Source: Triops longicaudatus
Taxonomy: Eukaryota; Arthropoda; Branchiopoda; Notostraca; Triopsidae
Assembly (NCBI GenBank): GCA_022885665.1
Contig: JAGQDJ010000006.1
Location: 248,001 to 312,000, forward strand
DNA: 64,000 bases
Reading direction: 5' to 3'
Under the pieces are notes generated by a model that saw only the letters and a list, made by a program, of their open reading frames with translations, had not been told where the DNA came from and searched no databases. Both the position numbers and the translations under genes were made by a program. Position 1 is the stretch's first letter; each line of letters opens with the position of its first letter. This document shows positions 26,901 to 41,900 of this stretch, in pieces.

Positions 26901-29900
26901 GCCTCCCGATCCGATTATCGTCACAAACTCTCCCCATCTAAAGACTCACAGTGGCGGAAAATATAAAACCTCCGAAAAGAAGAGGCCAGAACTTGAGGAG
27001 TATTGTTGCAGAGCTCAACGAGCAAATTCTTTCTTTGCTCGTGATTTTGAAAGCGGACGAGAAAGAGAAGAAAAAATGTGAGTGGGGGGACTTTTTTACT
27101 TAGACCCGTCTGTCTTTCCCAACGCAATCCTCACTCTAGCCAAATTTAAGAGTGTTTTATAGCAGAAAACTACGCCTTAAAAAGAGCGTCATTGCAAATA
27201 AAAAGTATTTCTTTTTCCCTGAAAGAAAAAGAACTGCAGCTGTCTAATTTTCTTGGCTTTGTGTTCCGCAAGTTTCTTTTTTGCCTATCGAAAGTTGGAC
27301 GAAGACAATTTTAGGCACCCGGATCTAAATGTTCCAAAGCATCTTTTCTTTTGTGTGTTATAGGAATTACTCTTGTGAACGAAATACTAATTCTTACTTC
27401 GCCTTCATGTTCAGAGAAAAACCAATTCGCGAGGAATTTCTTGCTCAGACCACTGCGACAATCTCCCCGTATTACAAGCAGCTTAATTAGCCTGAGGGCT
27501 GGTAAAACTTTGCTTGTTCATGAGGAATGGAACAAAAAGATTTTATAATGATGCAAAACTGCGGAGGCTTTTGTAGTGTTCGGGCTGTGAGGCAGTTTTA
27601 CGTAATTGTCGCCTTTCTTTAAGAGTATTTCCTGCTTCACCACGTAAACGCGGGTCGAGAAGGGGGCGTTTACCGAATTTGCCGGCGCAAAATTCTACTT
27701 TCGTTTAAGTATTACGACACAACATTGTCTCACGTAATTGTAACAGCAAACGCATCTCACATACAATTGAAGGGAGCACAACAATAAGAGATTTTGTTAG
27801 TTTTGCAGATCTGTGTCGTATTTAGTGCCGTCGAGTATTCCAAGCCCGCGTTACACTGAATATTATGCTAGTAAACAGCCATAAAAACCTTTTATTTCAA
27901 TCATTATTTTTTTATTTTTAAAAAAGATACAAAAGATCACTGATCGAAAAATCCGATCAAAGCTGAGTGGTGAATCTGCTAATGGCTAATAAACAGAAAT
28001 CAATATCACTGGCCCGAAATATAATTTAAGCTGGTATCATTTTATCCAATATTATTCTTTTCATTGCCAATGCCATGTCCTATAACACCTTTCCCTTTGG
28101 TCAACAGCATTTTTCCTGCCAGAAAGCCTTGCCGCGTCATGAAAATGTAATATGGCGATTTTCAAGTTGCCAATGGTGACACTTACGACGAATGGTACAT
28201 GGTACATTATCCAATACCGCCGTCGGGCAAAATGCTTACCGTCGCCATGTTTGATCCTAGATGACACATCTTCCCGCGTTCAAAGACGCCTTCCACCATT
28301 GGTTAGCTGTGAAACATGAAAATATATCACATCGGACTCAACATGGCTACGTTCAATCTCAGCAAGACAACAAAATATTAAACACGGCCACTTAATGATT
28401 GAATCGAACAGCATTTTTATTTGTCAGTCTAATTTTGATGAGTATATTTATTATTAAATATTGCACATTTGGATGGAAAAGTGTATTATTGAAATTTTCT
28501 AACGTCCGGTAAAAGACAAAGATTCGGAATAACTGGGCATAGTAGGTTGTATTTAAGTTGGCATCTCGACAGGATCAGTTGGTTCGGAGCCGAGTTATAT
28601 AATGTAATTTGGTTCAAAGCGTATATTCACCGGTTATGTAACTAAAGTGCAGGAAAATACGCGGAATTTGATCAGAGATAACGTTAAGACATAGCAAAGT
28701 CCACGGAGAGCAGAAATGGAGTAGAATGAAGCTGCTAGAATTGGATTAGGCTGGCATTGATTGGTTGATTGCTGGACCTTGTTTTCTTCCTTGCCCCCCC
28801 ATTTGCCGTTTCACTCTACGTTTTAGTGGAAAGATGTTGCGCGGAAAACAAGGGAGAAATAGGAAAGAGACACGGAATTGACAATTGGAAAATGGAATTT
28901 TCTGGGGGAAAATGATGTGAGAAGTTGCTGGGGAAGTAATAAGAAAGTCGGTGGCCCATAGTGGCTGGCCCATCGCCTTGGTTTTCAAACTGGCGTGTCT
29001 CGTAACGACGTTCGAAATTTTTCGGGAGGGGACTACACGCTTGGTCCCCTAACCATAGGTCTGCTTAATCTTTCTCTGGCACGAGAGATTCATGATTTGA
29101 TGTCAAGACCAAGTTGACAATCGCCTTTTTCAGGGCAGGGTGATGAAAAGTAGTTGCCAAGTCCGAGTCTTTTTGTTAGTTGCACAAAACTGCAACTTCT
29201 ACTAACTCGGGAAATAGAATTTATGGTACAGAGGGACCTTCATCCCCCGTCGGTTTTCACTTGCGTCGATTGAGAGGGAGGAAAAAGCTTGTCTTAACCG
29301 TTCCACCTACGAAAGTTTAGTCAACTGCGTGTTACGACCCCATACGCCTTTCTTTGCGTTCGTTTCTTCAGGCATTGAAAGCAAAGGAAGAGTTATTCAA
29401 GGCTTGTATTGATTTTTCCGTATTAATGTCTTTCTAACCTGATTTGTTTTGTGTTACACTTAGGCATGACGATTCCCCCCGACGCAGAGCATCTGACGGC
29501 CATGCTGGGGGAATCTGTAATCTTCAATTGCCACGTCGAGTTTCCGGAAGGCAGTCATAACCACCCTATCCCTTATGTGGTCCAGTGGCATAAGAAAGTA
29601 AGTACTTTGTTTTCATGATTCTAAAGGCACATTCACAACGACGACATAGGACATCAAGCTTGTATAGCCCACACATAAGCAAAACACGAGTAACAATGAA
29701 ATTTGGCTTGGGCTGTTGGTAACCCAAGATGTATGAAAGGTGGTTACACACGCATATGATATATTTAGACAACTTATGGCGTAACGCATTCGTGGAAATT
29801 TTGTCTCTGTTAACGTATAAATTCTCGCTGTAATGGAGCATGGTAATAAAGAAATATCGGCTGTTGTATAGGAAACACAGAACCTAGCCACAGGCCTATT

Positions 29901-32900
29901 TATCTTTTCTTGATTTATCTACCTACGCAAGCTTATGACATAATACAGTCCATAGCAAAATCTCCGACGTGCTGAACGAATTGCCAGGGTCCCGCAGCTG
30001 CGGCTGTACTATTTTACTCGGTTATATCAGAACACTATTACCAAGCGAATGATTAGAACCAGATCAAAATCATTGTGAAATATTTCGACAGCTTACCAAA
30101 CCATCTAATTGTTTAAATTTTTATTTAACTTTGTGATTAATGTTGTCCATAGTCGTAACACATAATCTTACCGTAATCGTAAGGAATAATTAGAAATTTA
30201 GGTACTTTAGTGACTATGAATATCTGTCACCGTGATTTTTATCGAACCTTACTGATGAGCTTACAAATCCAGCTTACCATACATTCCAATTGGCGTGTGG
30301 TGATGGATTAGAAATTTATGTGAACATCACAGCTAATAAAGGGTTCTGAAGTTGTTCTGACGTTACATTCAACATCGTGATACAGTTAAATTCGATGTAG
30401 GAAAAATTTGGTAGAAGATTAAATGCGTAAGTTGCGAAAAGGCAGACATGCGTTGCAGAAAAAGAGGGCAAAATACTTTATTCCCAATAATGTTTACTTT
30501 CCCTGTCAAGTAGAGGGATAACTAGATTGGCAATCGAAAAGAAGTAACAGTGAAACCAACTCCAGTAAATTATTGTATTTAAGTAGCTCAGCTAATTGCC
30601 CTAAAATATGCTCCGATTTCTTGTAAAAAAAATTTTTTGTCTATGCTTATTGCACACGCAACCAAATGAGTACTAGCTACCACATGCGTGTTTACTGTTA
30701 GGCATCGCTGGCTTTACTTAATATTCAAAAATTTGTGTCATGCCCTAAATCAGTTCACTATAGCGCAATTTTACTGGAGTGATTTTGTTTATTTGTTTTG
30801 GCTAATAAAAAATCGTCAGTCTCTTAATAGTGAGTAGTGCCTTTGGGACGAATCCATATTTGGACACAGATGTAGCTTATTAAAACTGGCAGCACCCTTC
30901 CGACGGGTACCAACAGCTCTTTAATTAACTCAGTTCCCCGTAAGGCCGCACCGAGGATTTTGGTTCGGAGTTTCGACGTTTCGGGAGGGATTTTCGTACG
31001 CAATTTTCTTGGACATACGAGGTTTGTCCTACGCTGGTTGTATTCGGAACTGACAGGTATTCAGCATAAGCATAGCATAATAGCTATGTGAATCGGACGC
31101 AGGCCTTCTTGTAACAGTTTTCAAGACCGACTGCGAATGTCGCAGGCGGTGTAGCACAGAATTGGTACTCCGGTATAGAAATGCGAGTGAACTACAAGAT
31201 GTGTAGGATAAATCCAGGACGATTTTAGCATATGCCGTTGCAAGCAACAGGTCACAAATTACGTGCACAGACACCATTGCGTCATAATCCTACCGGAAGA
31301 TACCGGTAGTACGGTTCCAGGAAGGGCATTTCCTCTTGGGAAGATTTGTACACGGTCATAGCATTAAAATATCTCCTGTGTCTCTTAGCTTTTCTTTCTT
31401 TTTTTTCGGTGTGTGTTTCTTTTTCCCATAACCTCGTGTCGGCCAAGTTTTCATATTCTCCTGAGCTTTCCAGCCTCCTGCTGATACTACTGTTGGGGGG
31501 GGGGGGGAGCTACGGCCAGTCATGGGTAACGGGTACATAACCGTCCCTCCCACTCGGGGCTTACCGTCTACCACCCCTTTTCCAGCTCTCTTACTCTCTG
31601 TTTCTCGTACTTTCTTTGCTCTCTTCTTCTCTTATTGATCTGTGTCGAGCGAGAGGAAGAGTCCGCGTTGGCGCCGTTTTACAATAGTCTCTATGCATCG
31701 CCAGTTGGCTCAGCTGTCAATCGATACACTTACGAGGATCACCCCTAGCAAAGTCTTCTGCACCCCGCCAACCCCAAAACCCTTTTTCACCCCTTGGAGT
31801 ATTTTTTTATATATACAGTAGACAGTGCCCAAGGAAATTACACAGTGAAGAAGAAATGTGGAAGCCATGTGAAGAATCTGCGACACTTGGAGTCTTGTGC
31901 CTTCGTGGCTGGGCGACCATCGAAACCCAAAGAAATCGTCTTGGAATATCCCAACGAAGGAAAAAAAAAAGCCAAAAAGAAAGCCACCCGAGAAAAAGTA
32001 CAGGGAAAATTATCTGACAGAGAAGGAAAAAGAACCATGGGAAGAAAAGCGAGTAGATTGACAGTATTTATAGCCTTCATCTCCAGTTCACCGTCCGAGA
32101 GCTTTGGCGTCCGAGAGATGGATTTTCTCTCGGAACTTACAAGACTGGGGGTTGATAAACCTGGGCGGTTCGTCAAAACTCAACCGATCGAAGGATCCCT
32201 ACCCGTAAATGGATTCCTCAATTTATAGGCTATCCGGTATTTTGAGGCTTCTTAATACTTTCTAAAAAATAAAAATTACACTTTCTAATAAAATAAAAAT
32301 ACTACGAAGGAATGTTTTTGAGAAATATTTTTGAGGAATTTTATTAATAAATATTTTATTAGTTTTATTAAGAAATATTTTTTCTAAATATTACTAAGAA
32401 ATATTTTTAGAAATATTAATAAAGGTTGGATAGCAAATTTAAAAAAAAATATGCAGAACGACTAAAAGAATGCAGACTTTTTGTCTCTGGAAAGAGGATC
32501 CTTATATGCCTTGTGTAAGCCTTGTAAAAATTGCAGAAGACGGCCAGGAATGAAGCACGCAAAAGAGGAGACGACCACACATGATAAAATAACTGATGGC
32601 TTAAACTCAAAGAGTGGAAGCTTACCACAGGGAATGCCGGCTATGTTAGGAACCCCGAGTTTAAGGCTATAGTGTACCCTGAAGAGATCACTCTCTCTCC
32701 CTTGTGCTCTCGCTTGCGTTCGCCAGAGTCGCATACTTAGTCAAGTTAGTACGAGTCAACCAACTTGAAATAGAACGAAGAGTAGGTACTTGAGATCTGC
32801 TCTTAAGATGGTAGATCTGCCCGTTTTCAACGTTTCCCCATCGGTATGAAGCCAAGTGAGAGGTGCTTCGATGGTAACTTTTGAGTAAGTGCGTTGCGTG

Positions 32901-35900
32901 ACTTGTCAGTTGGAACTTCTCTCGATCAAAAGCTTTTAAAGGTTACATTTCTAATGTAGAAACTCCCGCTAAAGAAATGCGGGAAAGTTCGAATAAACTA
33001 GAAATAGTCCAGAGGAAAATTTATCGAGATTGAACCTACCAAGAACTAACCAAGGTTTGTGGGTAATTAATGCTTAGACATTTTTTAAAGGGGTTCTTCC
33101 GCATATTCACGGCACTGTTAACGTACCTAACTGAATTTGAAAAAAAATTCTCTTACATCGTTAACCAGCACTTGATTGTAATTTACAAGAGTTAACGTCC
33201 AGTTTATTACTTTGTTAATTATTGTTACGTACATTTTTCTTGTGTTATATATTCCTATGTGTTCGCGCGACTGTATTGATTTCTCACCTGTAAACGTTTT
33301 AAAAATTAATGTTGTTAAAGATTGTTTCAAGATAAACTACAGCTGTAGCTACCGTAGTTACTGATGAGTTATTACGGGAGTTATTGTTGCGTTATTTATT
33401 TAAGTCAAACCTAAGTTATTATTATGGGAATATGTGATCATTGATATCAAAATGGAATTTGGGTTATTCATAGTATATTCAAGGAGTGTACCGTATGGAC
33501 TGTTTTCTCGGCATGTGGGACGGATATCGACTCGGAGAGCTCGCACACGGCTCGTTGCCTTTCAAATAAGAGTACCTGTAAACTGTATGGGTGCGGAAAT
33601 GTTCTGGGAAGCTTGAAAGTGATAGTCAGTCGTAGATCTTTTTAAGAACAGAAATTCAATCTTAGTCGTTGTATTCGTACCCAAGCACCCTATTAGTTAC
33701 ATAAATGAAAGAACTTATTGGTCCATTCGTTTGCTGCGACAAATGTGAAGGCATCTTTCTTAGCTTTCCTTTGGGTTTTTCACCCGCACACAAAAGTCTG
33801 GTTCACGAAGCCCTCGTGAATCTTGGCTAGTTATTAATTTCGTTTTATCCATGAAAACTTGCGTTGTCTTTCAAATATAATTATTGTTTTGTTTACCTAT
33901 GCAATTAAGTCTCGAACTACAGAACTAGAAAGGGGAAAAAAAGGGTGACATTGTCTCATCTCTGGTCGTCACACGTGTGGGTCCCTATGCAAATTAAAAG
34001 AGCATTCTGATTCCAAAGAGGTAGAATGGCAACCTTTTAAGGGGATTCGTAGCGTGTGGGTGGCGCTTACGGGAAGAGCTCGTTATGAAGTTAACGACTC
34101 ATTCAGGAGCTAGATAGAGAAGAGCTGTGTTCTACTTAAGTCTTGAATTGTAAGGGGACAAAAAAACGACTGTATTTCTTCCTTTCTCCCCTCCTCTGCA
34201 CTAATTTTGTTCCACTGGAAAATGATAAAGTCTATAATGCTACTCTCCTTTACTTCACTAAGACTCAGAGCGGCTTCTCTTGTTGAAGTAATTCTCCGCT
34301 TTGCCTGCATTACGCAAGACAAAAGACACGCTTACGCTTCTAATTCAGTAAAATTCCCCCTGTCGACTTGCCTTACTTCAGCGACCGTGGACCTTTCAGT
34401 ATCGTTAAAGAATACCCTAAAGAGAAAAAAAGGAAAGAAAAAAAGAGGGGAAAATGATTTGGTGATAAAAATGTACCTGGATGTGAGATTTTTTTTTTAA
34501 AAAAAAGAAGCAAACTATCAAATTGAACGTAATAAAAAAGAGCGTTATGTTGTCAGTAATATAGATTACCTGGAGCTTTTCGTGCCCATAAATCGTCTAG
34601 CTTTGAGACATAACAATGGTGGTTATCGAAATGGGTTGTGCATGCAGGGAAACAGTTCCACAATAAACAGATTGCTTTGACATGTTCTGCCCTTTCATCA
34701 CCAAATAACTGTTATTTGATTTCTTTGATTTTTTATCCCATGTTTATATTTTGCATTAGGATGTGGAAATTCCTATTTATGTATGGTACGACAACTACCC
34801 TACGCATAGCGGCGAAGGTTACGAAGGCAGAGTGGCCAAAGTACCGCCTGGTACTTCTTACGGCTTAGCTGCCCTGAATTTAACGGATATTCAATCCTCG
34901 GATCAAGGCTGGTATGAGTGTAAAGTCGTCTTCCTCAATCGAACGCCCCCGAAGAAGAATGGGACGTGGTTTTATCTCGACGTCCATGGTAATTCCTAAA
35001 AATCTTTTTCTTCTTAGTAATAACTTATTTTTCCGCTCCAAAAATATAAAGGAAGAAATACCAAGAAAAATATGAAAACGAGCAATACATCTCAGTTTTT
35101 CTTTTTTTTTCACCCATGGCTTATTGCAGCTCCTCCGAGGTTTACGTTCACGCCCCAGGATGTTGTCTACGTCAGTTTGGGAGACTCCGTGATTCTGACG
35201 TGTCAAGCCGAGGGCACACCTACTCCTGAGATCCTTTGGTACCGCTATAACGATCCAATCCAGCCATCCTCCAGCTTAGCCATCTCCAATGAGGGCACAG
35301 AGCTGCGACTGGCAAGTATCCGACAAGAAGATATTGGCGACTATGTTTGCATTGCGCGGAATGGCGAAGGTCGAGTTCACCATACCACCAAAGTGGTTGT
35401 GGCAGGCAAGTTTTGATTGAACTTGGGGGAACAAACGGGTTGGGGTTGGTTGAGCTGGGACACGAAGCAAAGTTTGGCCCCGAGAAAAGGGCGAAGGAAG
35501 TTGCACGGGACGCTAATGGTGTTTTGTGGGATGTTGACAGGTGGAGCGGTCATTGTAGTTCCGCCGCATAACACAACGCGTTTAGAGGGAGAGCGAGTGG
35601 AAATGGCTTGCGAAGCGAGAGCACATCCTGCCAATGTCTCGGTACAGTGGTTGCGGGAAAGCGTCCCCGTCAAGTCATTGTCTTGGCTGGAAAGTCGTGT
35701 GAACGTCCGCAAAGACGGAGCTTTGGTTATTAATCCGGTCAGCGCGGAAGATCGGGGGACGTTTACGTGCGAAGTTAGTAATGGGATCGGTGAGCCGCAA
35801 AAAGCTTCAGCCTTCCTGGAAGTTGAATGTGAGTAATGCCCGTAAATTGAAGCACCGATGATTAGCCTCTCAAGCTCAGACTTAATGCCCGCGACGTTGT

Positions 35901-38900
35901 AAATCAAGCTTAGCGGCATTAAGCTAGGGGAAGATAGGGACAAAGAAAAGTGGTTGGGGGGCCTAGTGTTTATGCAAGTGACTTTAATCAGCTTTTGTAC
36001 ATTTCAGTCCCGGCTCGCGTTTCCTTTACGCCCACGGTACAGTATTTGCCATTCCGATTATCGGGTGTCGTCAGATGTCACGTGGAAGCCAACCCGCCCT
36101 TTCAATTTATTACGTGGACCAAAGATAAACGGATTTTTGACCCTTTCGAAACACAAGGAGTCGTCGTTCTAACCAATGGTTCGCTGCTCTTCCAAAAAGT
36201 AAATATAGCATGTTTTATGGCCATATTTATCTTTCCCTTGTGCTGCTGGAGAAGACAAGTGGGAGTAGAGGAGTTGGACGCTTTATATTATACTATTTCC
36301 ATGTTAGTTACTTATGGCGGGGTTCCTTTTCGGGCAAAAGTTTTGTTCTACCGAAGGGAGAGCGTCATGGTTGGGAGGGAGCAAATTGATAACAAAGATG
36401 TTCCCTTAAGTTGAATAGCCAGAGTTCGCTTTTCTAACCAAGCACCCCAATTTGTTAGGTCAGCCAAGATCACCAGGGCAGATATACGTGCACACCGTAT
36501 AACGTCCACGGGACGGCAGGGTCATCAGGAATTATGGAAGTTTTGGTTCGGGAGCCACCCGTCTTCCAAACGCGGCCGCAAGCTGTGTACCAGCGAAAAC
36601 TGGATGACGAAATTCGCATGGAGTGCGAAGCGCAAGGTGCGCCACCCCCGACGTTAACCTGGAGAAGGGTAAATTACTCATTCTTATTATGTATTTTACC
36701 ACTTTAATAAGTTTCCTCAGTTAAAACTTGTTATAGTGAACCTCCTGGGTGCTACAAAACGTAGCGATGTATCGATGTATTCGTTACATCTTGCACTTTC
36801 AAAACCCTGGTCTTGTCGCGTTCCTCCATAATAGCGTCATTTTGTATAACCAGGGTTCATTATAGAGATTTTTACTGCGTCAATGTACAGTTTTTTCATG
36901 TCAACTCACACACAAAGAAATATTGGTGGATGTAAATGGCTCAGGCAAACTCTCTATTCGAACCACACGACATCGGTTGAAAGTAAAAGTGTCTGTTGCC
37001 AAAGATTTCCGGAGGGTAACGGAGTATTTGCGAGAGGATGACTCGGGGTACTTTAGCTCAAGTCGCTGAATAAAATGTAGTACAATAGAACTCCGATTTT
37101 GTCGACCGCTCGGAACCTGAGGGTAGCTGATAATCAAATTCACGTGTTAAGTGCACGAGTAAATATTTAGAAAATTCCAATGTGGAACAGTAATCGAAAA
37201 TAAATTGCATTTTCCATCTAGTGGTACTTTCCTGGGACTCTTATTGGTAAAATCTCTTACTATACACGAGTAAGAGCTTGCAAATTAACGCGAAAGCTAA
37301 AAACGAAAATTAGAGGCGGTTGACATAATCGGCATTTTCCGTAAACGGAGTTGACAAAATCGGAATTCCACTTAACATGTGGAAAACAGCTTAGTGACGA
37401 AATCCTATGTGTACGAGTCTGTATTGCAATAGAAAAAAAAGTAGAGAAGTCTTTTCTTCCAACCTTTACTTGAATGCAGTTATGGTTTAAAGGAGCTTAA
37501 CGTGTGAATCCACCCGACATTTGACTATCCTTTAATACTGACAGAGCGTTAGCGACGACTGTATCTCTGCATTCCTTCATGTGAATTCTCGTGAGTTGTT
37601 AATCAAATTCTGTTTTGTAACGCCGTTAAAATGGAAACGAGGGAAGGGCATTTAGGAATCACTTTACGCTCATGGCGCTTAGCGCAGAGGTCTCATTTTC
37701 CGATTATTAATGGTCTTCTAACGTCAAAAATGCTAATGGGCTATATTAGTTATAGCGGGAAGATTTCTGCTGGCATTTATGGTTTTTCGCCTGCCGTCAG
37801 ATTTATTACTGAGCATTGTCCTGCAAGTGACACAGTGTAGACAGGTTTTAAAGCGAGCAGGAGTTGATTTGAGAACCACAACATAAAGATTTATGGGATT
37901 GTTGTGGTTGTTTTAAGCCGCCCAGAACGTTTGAATGGTAAAGGGAGGGCGGTCATTTGGAAGTGGAAGAGCTCGTGTAATGTATTTACAAGTTTCTCAT
38001 TACGGGTTTAGGTGGATGGGCGACCGTTACCGCGTGACAGAACCCGAGTCGAAAACGGACATTTAGTGCTGACGAACCTGAAGCGAGGGGATTTCGGTGG
38101 CTACGAGTGTGTGGCAAGTAACGAAGTTGCGACATTGATAGTGGGCACGCAGTTGATGATCGAAGGTACCACGCCCCATGCCCCTTATAATGTGACGGTT
38201 GAAAGTGGCGAGTTTCACGTGGATTTGGAATGGCAACCGGGTTACGCCGGTGGAACTGACTACGTCCAGAAATACGTTATCTGGTAAGTAGGAGCATGCT
38301 CCTTTAGAAAGCCTCCGAGACGGAGGAAGAGTAAGTTAAGAAAACAAGTAGTTCTTGAAATTGACAACTTCTCAACTCGGTGGCTCATGGGGGTCTTACA
38401 CTAAAAGGTACCGCCAAGAAGGAGCGTCCAAATGGATTCCTTTTGAAGTGGATCCAGCAAGTACCACTCGAGCTACAGTACTCAACCTACAACCTGGCAC
38501 GCCGTACGAATTTCAAGTCATCGGACGCAATCACTTAGGAGAAGGCATGGCGAGCCCAGTGGTGCGAGTAGCGACCAAAGGTACACTTGTCAATTCAACA
38601 TCATATTTTACTTCAAGAAAGGAGTACCAGTTTTCACTCGTGGTCCGACAAAACACAACTAACACAAAAAGGCGGCTAGAGAACACAAGTTTTCATTGTC
38701 AAGTTACGCCACGTGATGCTCTTAGTACTAAAAGCCTTCTAAAAGTAGCTTAGTTATATATCTTATACCTGCGCTATTTTTTGGCACGTATATACACACC
38801 ATTACACCAACCTTTGACCAATTAACAGTAATCAACTAACACTTGCCTTGGTACGATTTTTTTTCTCTTTTATATCTTTTTTTCTGGGTTGATCATAATC

Positions 38901-41900
38901 TTTCCTGCCTTCCTTCCCGCTGCTGCTGGTTCTGGGCTGTAATTTATTACAAAAACACAACTACTACTACGTCAGGCCAAATTCCTCCTACTCCTAACCC
39001 TCCTGGTCCAAGCCGTCTGTCTTCTATGGCTCCACCCCCTCAGTCTGAAGATGAAGAAAGTAAGGGCCGTTTTTTACCCAGCTCGCTCCTCCATCTCCAG
39101 ATCACTTTTATTTTTCCAACCTCCAGAATTTCTTTGTTATTCCCCGTTATTTACGAAAAGCATGTTCGATGAGACTGTTGGCACGTATACTGCACAGCTT
39201 CTGTTGGCACGCTCTTTCACACAGGATTCTGCCGGATCACTTTTTATTTCCATATTTCATTTTTGTTGTACATTTTAAGTTTGATTTCGTTTGATTTCCT
39301 TTTCGGTTTTTAGAAGTTCGCAATTATAGCATTGTTGTGTACCCTACCGACGAACACGGTTCCACTTATATTCCCACCGTCTTCAAACCGAAAGGTTAGC
39401 ATCATTTTTGGTTTCGTTTGTTATTCGTCACCTGATTGATTGCTTTGCCTCTGATTTTATAAGCCTCCGTGACATAATGTACCCCTTTTCGCTCTATAAA
39501 GCACATTTTTGCTTGATATATACTTTCGACTTGGCATCTAGCCTGTTGGTAGCTATACAAGGGAGACACCCTGAACCACCCCCATAAACCCTACCCTGGG
39601 CCTCCCTTCCGGGGGTCCTATTTTCACATCGTTTCAATACTAATGATAGTGTCTTCTGCCCGGCAGGGTTGGCTCCGTTTGCTCCTCGCAATCTCACTCT
39701 CTCTGAACAGAGTGATGGATATCTGCTGACTTGGACTCAGCCCAGGGAAGATGGTGTCGCCGTGGCGTATTACACGGTAGATTATTGCGCAGACAACCAG
39801 TGGAAAAGATTAAGCAAGTCCGAGCTCAAACCCTCAGATTCTTCTTTCTTGGGTAACACTTGAATTTCTTTCATCCAGTTTCATTTTCTCTCCTCTGCGA
39901 GAATTTTCAAGCGTTTCGGGCTTGGCAAGCGTGGCCAACCATTTAAGTCCACGTGCGCCACTCCCTGATTAACACTTTGTAGTGTAAGGTGTTTGGGATG
40001 CAATAAGAATCTTTTTTTCTTTTCTCTGCCTGTATATTCGCTTTTCACAGTGAAGAACCTGCTTCATGGGCGGACCTATTATTTCCGTGTGAATGCTCAC
40101 ACGCTAACGAACCAGGCTTCAAGCGAGAAGCTCAAGTTTGTCGTGCCCCAGCGAGTCAAAGACAAAGCTATCACAGCGGGAATCGTTGGTGGGATCCTCT
40201 TTTTCATCGTTGCTATTATCTTGTCTGTCTGTGCCGTCAAGATCTGTAACAAGCGTCGGCGACGAAAACAAGAGAAAGGTAATACAAGATCGGCGCTCGT
40301 TTCATGTTATAATGCCAAAGTAAAGAAAATTTCAGCCCCTTTCATTGGAATCTTTTCATAGCTCAATCAATTTCCTACAAAGATCGTTATAATATAAGTT
40401 GTTTAATAAATTAGTCATTCTAAAGCCACTGGGTATTCCTCTCCCGTCTGAATTTCCAATTTCCATTCAGAATTATTCGAGAAACATCTTGAACAATGTC
40501 GTAAACATCGTTGCATATTTTAATCTTTTTCGAGTTAAACTTTTTATGTTTGGAGTTTACTGTTGAGACATTTTAGAAAAAAATCTAAAGTTTTCAGTGA
40601 AATGTGCACCATCACAGTTCGTAAATCAAATGTCTGGAACAAATTTTGGCATTTATAGACAAAGTTTGAGTTTTTGTAACGAACATATTGAGCTAAACAT
40701 GTGTTGTTAAAAGTAATGAAACTTTGCATGCGAGGGAGATTTACTTTTAATTGTCTTCCAGCAAAGGCACACATTTGAAGAATTAGTCCTTAATTTTTGT
40801 ATGCTATTTGTTTAATCGTTTTAAATATCTTGGTACGTAAACGCCAGACATTATGTATCGTTAATTTACTATGAGAAACTTTTGAAAAATGAGATGGTTG
40901 TCACGATATGGACGTCAAACTCCCATATGCTTCACCCATAAGTGGACGGGGCGTAACCAGTGAAGGAGTATATCATTAAAATATTTTATTTATCTTTTTT
41001 TAGCGTATAACATGGTGGCTTGTCGAGTGACGGATGCCCGTAACGGCAGCCAAGGTGGGCCGAAGCAAGTGCCTTTGAAAAAGTAAGTTGATCTCGAGCT
41101 GGTAAACCTCCTTAAGACAATACGCATTACGCCTGCTACATTAATTATCGTCTTGACCTTCAAAACTAACATAAAAAAACAACAATTTTGTTCGAGTGTG
41201 TTTTATGCATCATTACAAAGATAACCATTAGTGAGTAGTCGTGAACAAGAGTCTTTTTAAGAGTACTGTATTATTTTGTGTGCGAATGTCGATAACGACT
41301 AACTCTTGGCTAACCCTTGAACTTCCTTAGGCGGGTAGTAGACGTAGAGAGATGTTGTCTTGTTTAACCTCCCGTTATCTGTAAGAATAATTGCTTTACT
41401 TTTTGCATGCTGGGAAATGGGCTCTACAGCCAAGCGCTTGGACAGAAAATGACTCGCATGCATCGTGACTATTAATCTTGGGTTTCTTATCTGTAAAAAA
41501 AACGGCGGGTAATAATTCAAAATTTTTCTCTTTTTCCCCATTTGCTTCCTTTTTCTTGCGGAATATGAATTGACAACAGAAGAAAAGGTGAGGGGTTCAA
41601 CATTTGCTTAATTTCTTCCCTTCCTTGACCAATTGTGAAGCAACGCTTTTCTTGAACCATGCTAAGTTTTTTTCAGACAAAATTTGCTAATGCGATGTTT
41701 TGATTTCGCAGAGGACGGCCACGCCGATTGCCCTCTTTAACAGCGACCTATATCAAAGCACTTCGGCGCCCTTTCCAGCAATGGAAAAGGCGTCAAATCC
41801 CTCACAGGATGCGGAGAAACGGTAGCAGCGGCGATGTGGTGGACGGACGGTGGGCTGGTAGCGGCTCTGCCACGGAAGACCAGCAAGATCCTGATTGGCA

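Larger units (their letters stand above)
29598..34759 (+). other. tutl: tutl intron 2
   Basis: A 5.2-kb phase-0 intron inside Ig1. It contains a 12-base poly-G run at 31,496-31,507 and an AT-rich low-complexity block at 32,255-32,450. A 144-codon plus frame at 31,794-32,228 overlaps a 112-codon minus frame at 31,838-32,176. Neither has recognisable motifs, and I regard both as fortuitous. Confidence 0.85.

Noticed and set aside
31794..32228. 144-codon plus-strand frame in tutl intron 2 with a 112-codon frame antisense to it
   Set aside because: No start-site or splice support and no family resemblance. The composition is Lys/Ser-rich low complexity inside a confirmed intron.
41567..41590. 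Possible 8-bp microexon (AAGAAAAG between ACAACAG and GTGAGG) in tutl intron 14
   Set aside because: Its length would break the frame between exons 14 and 15, which join perfectly without it.
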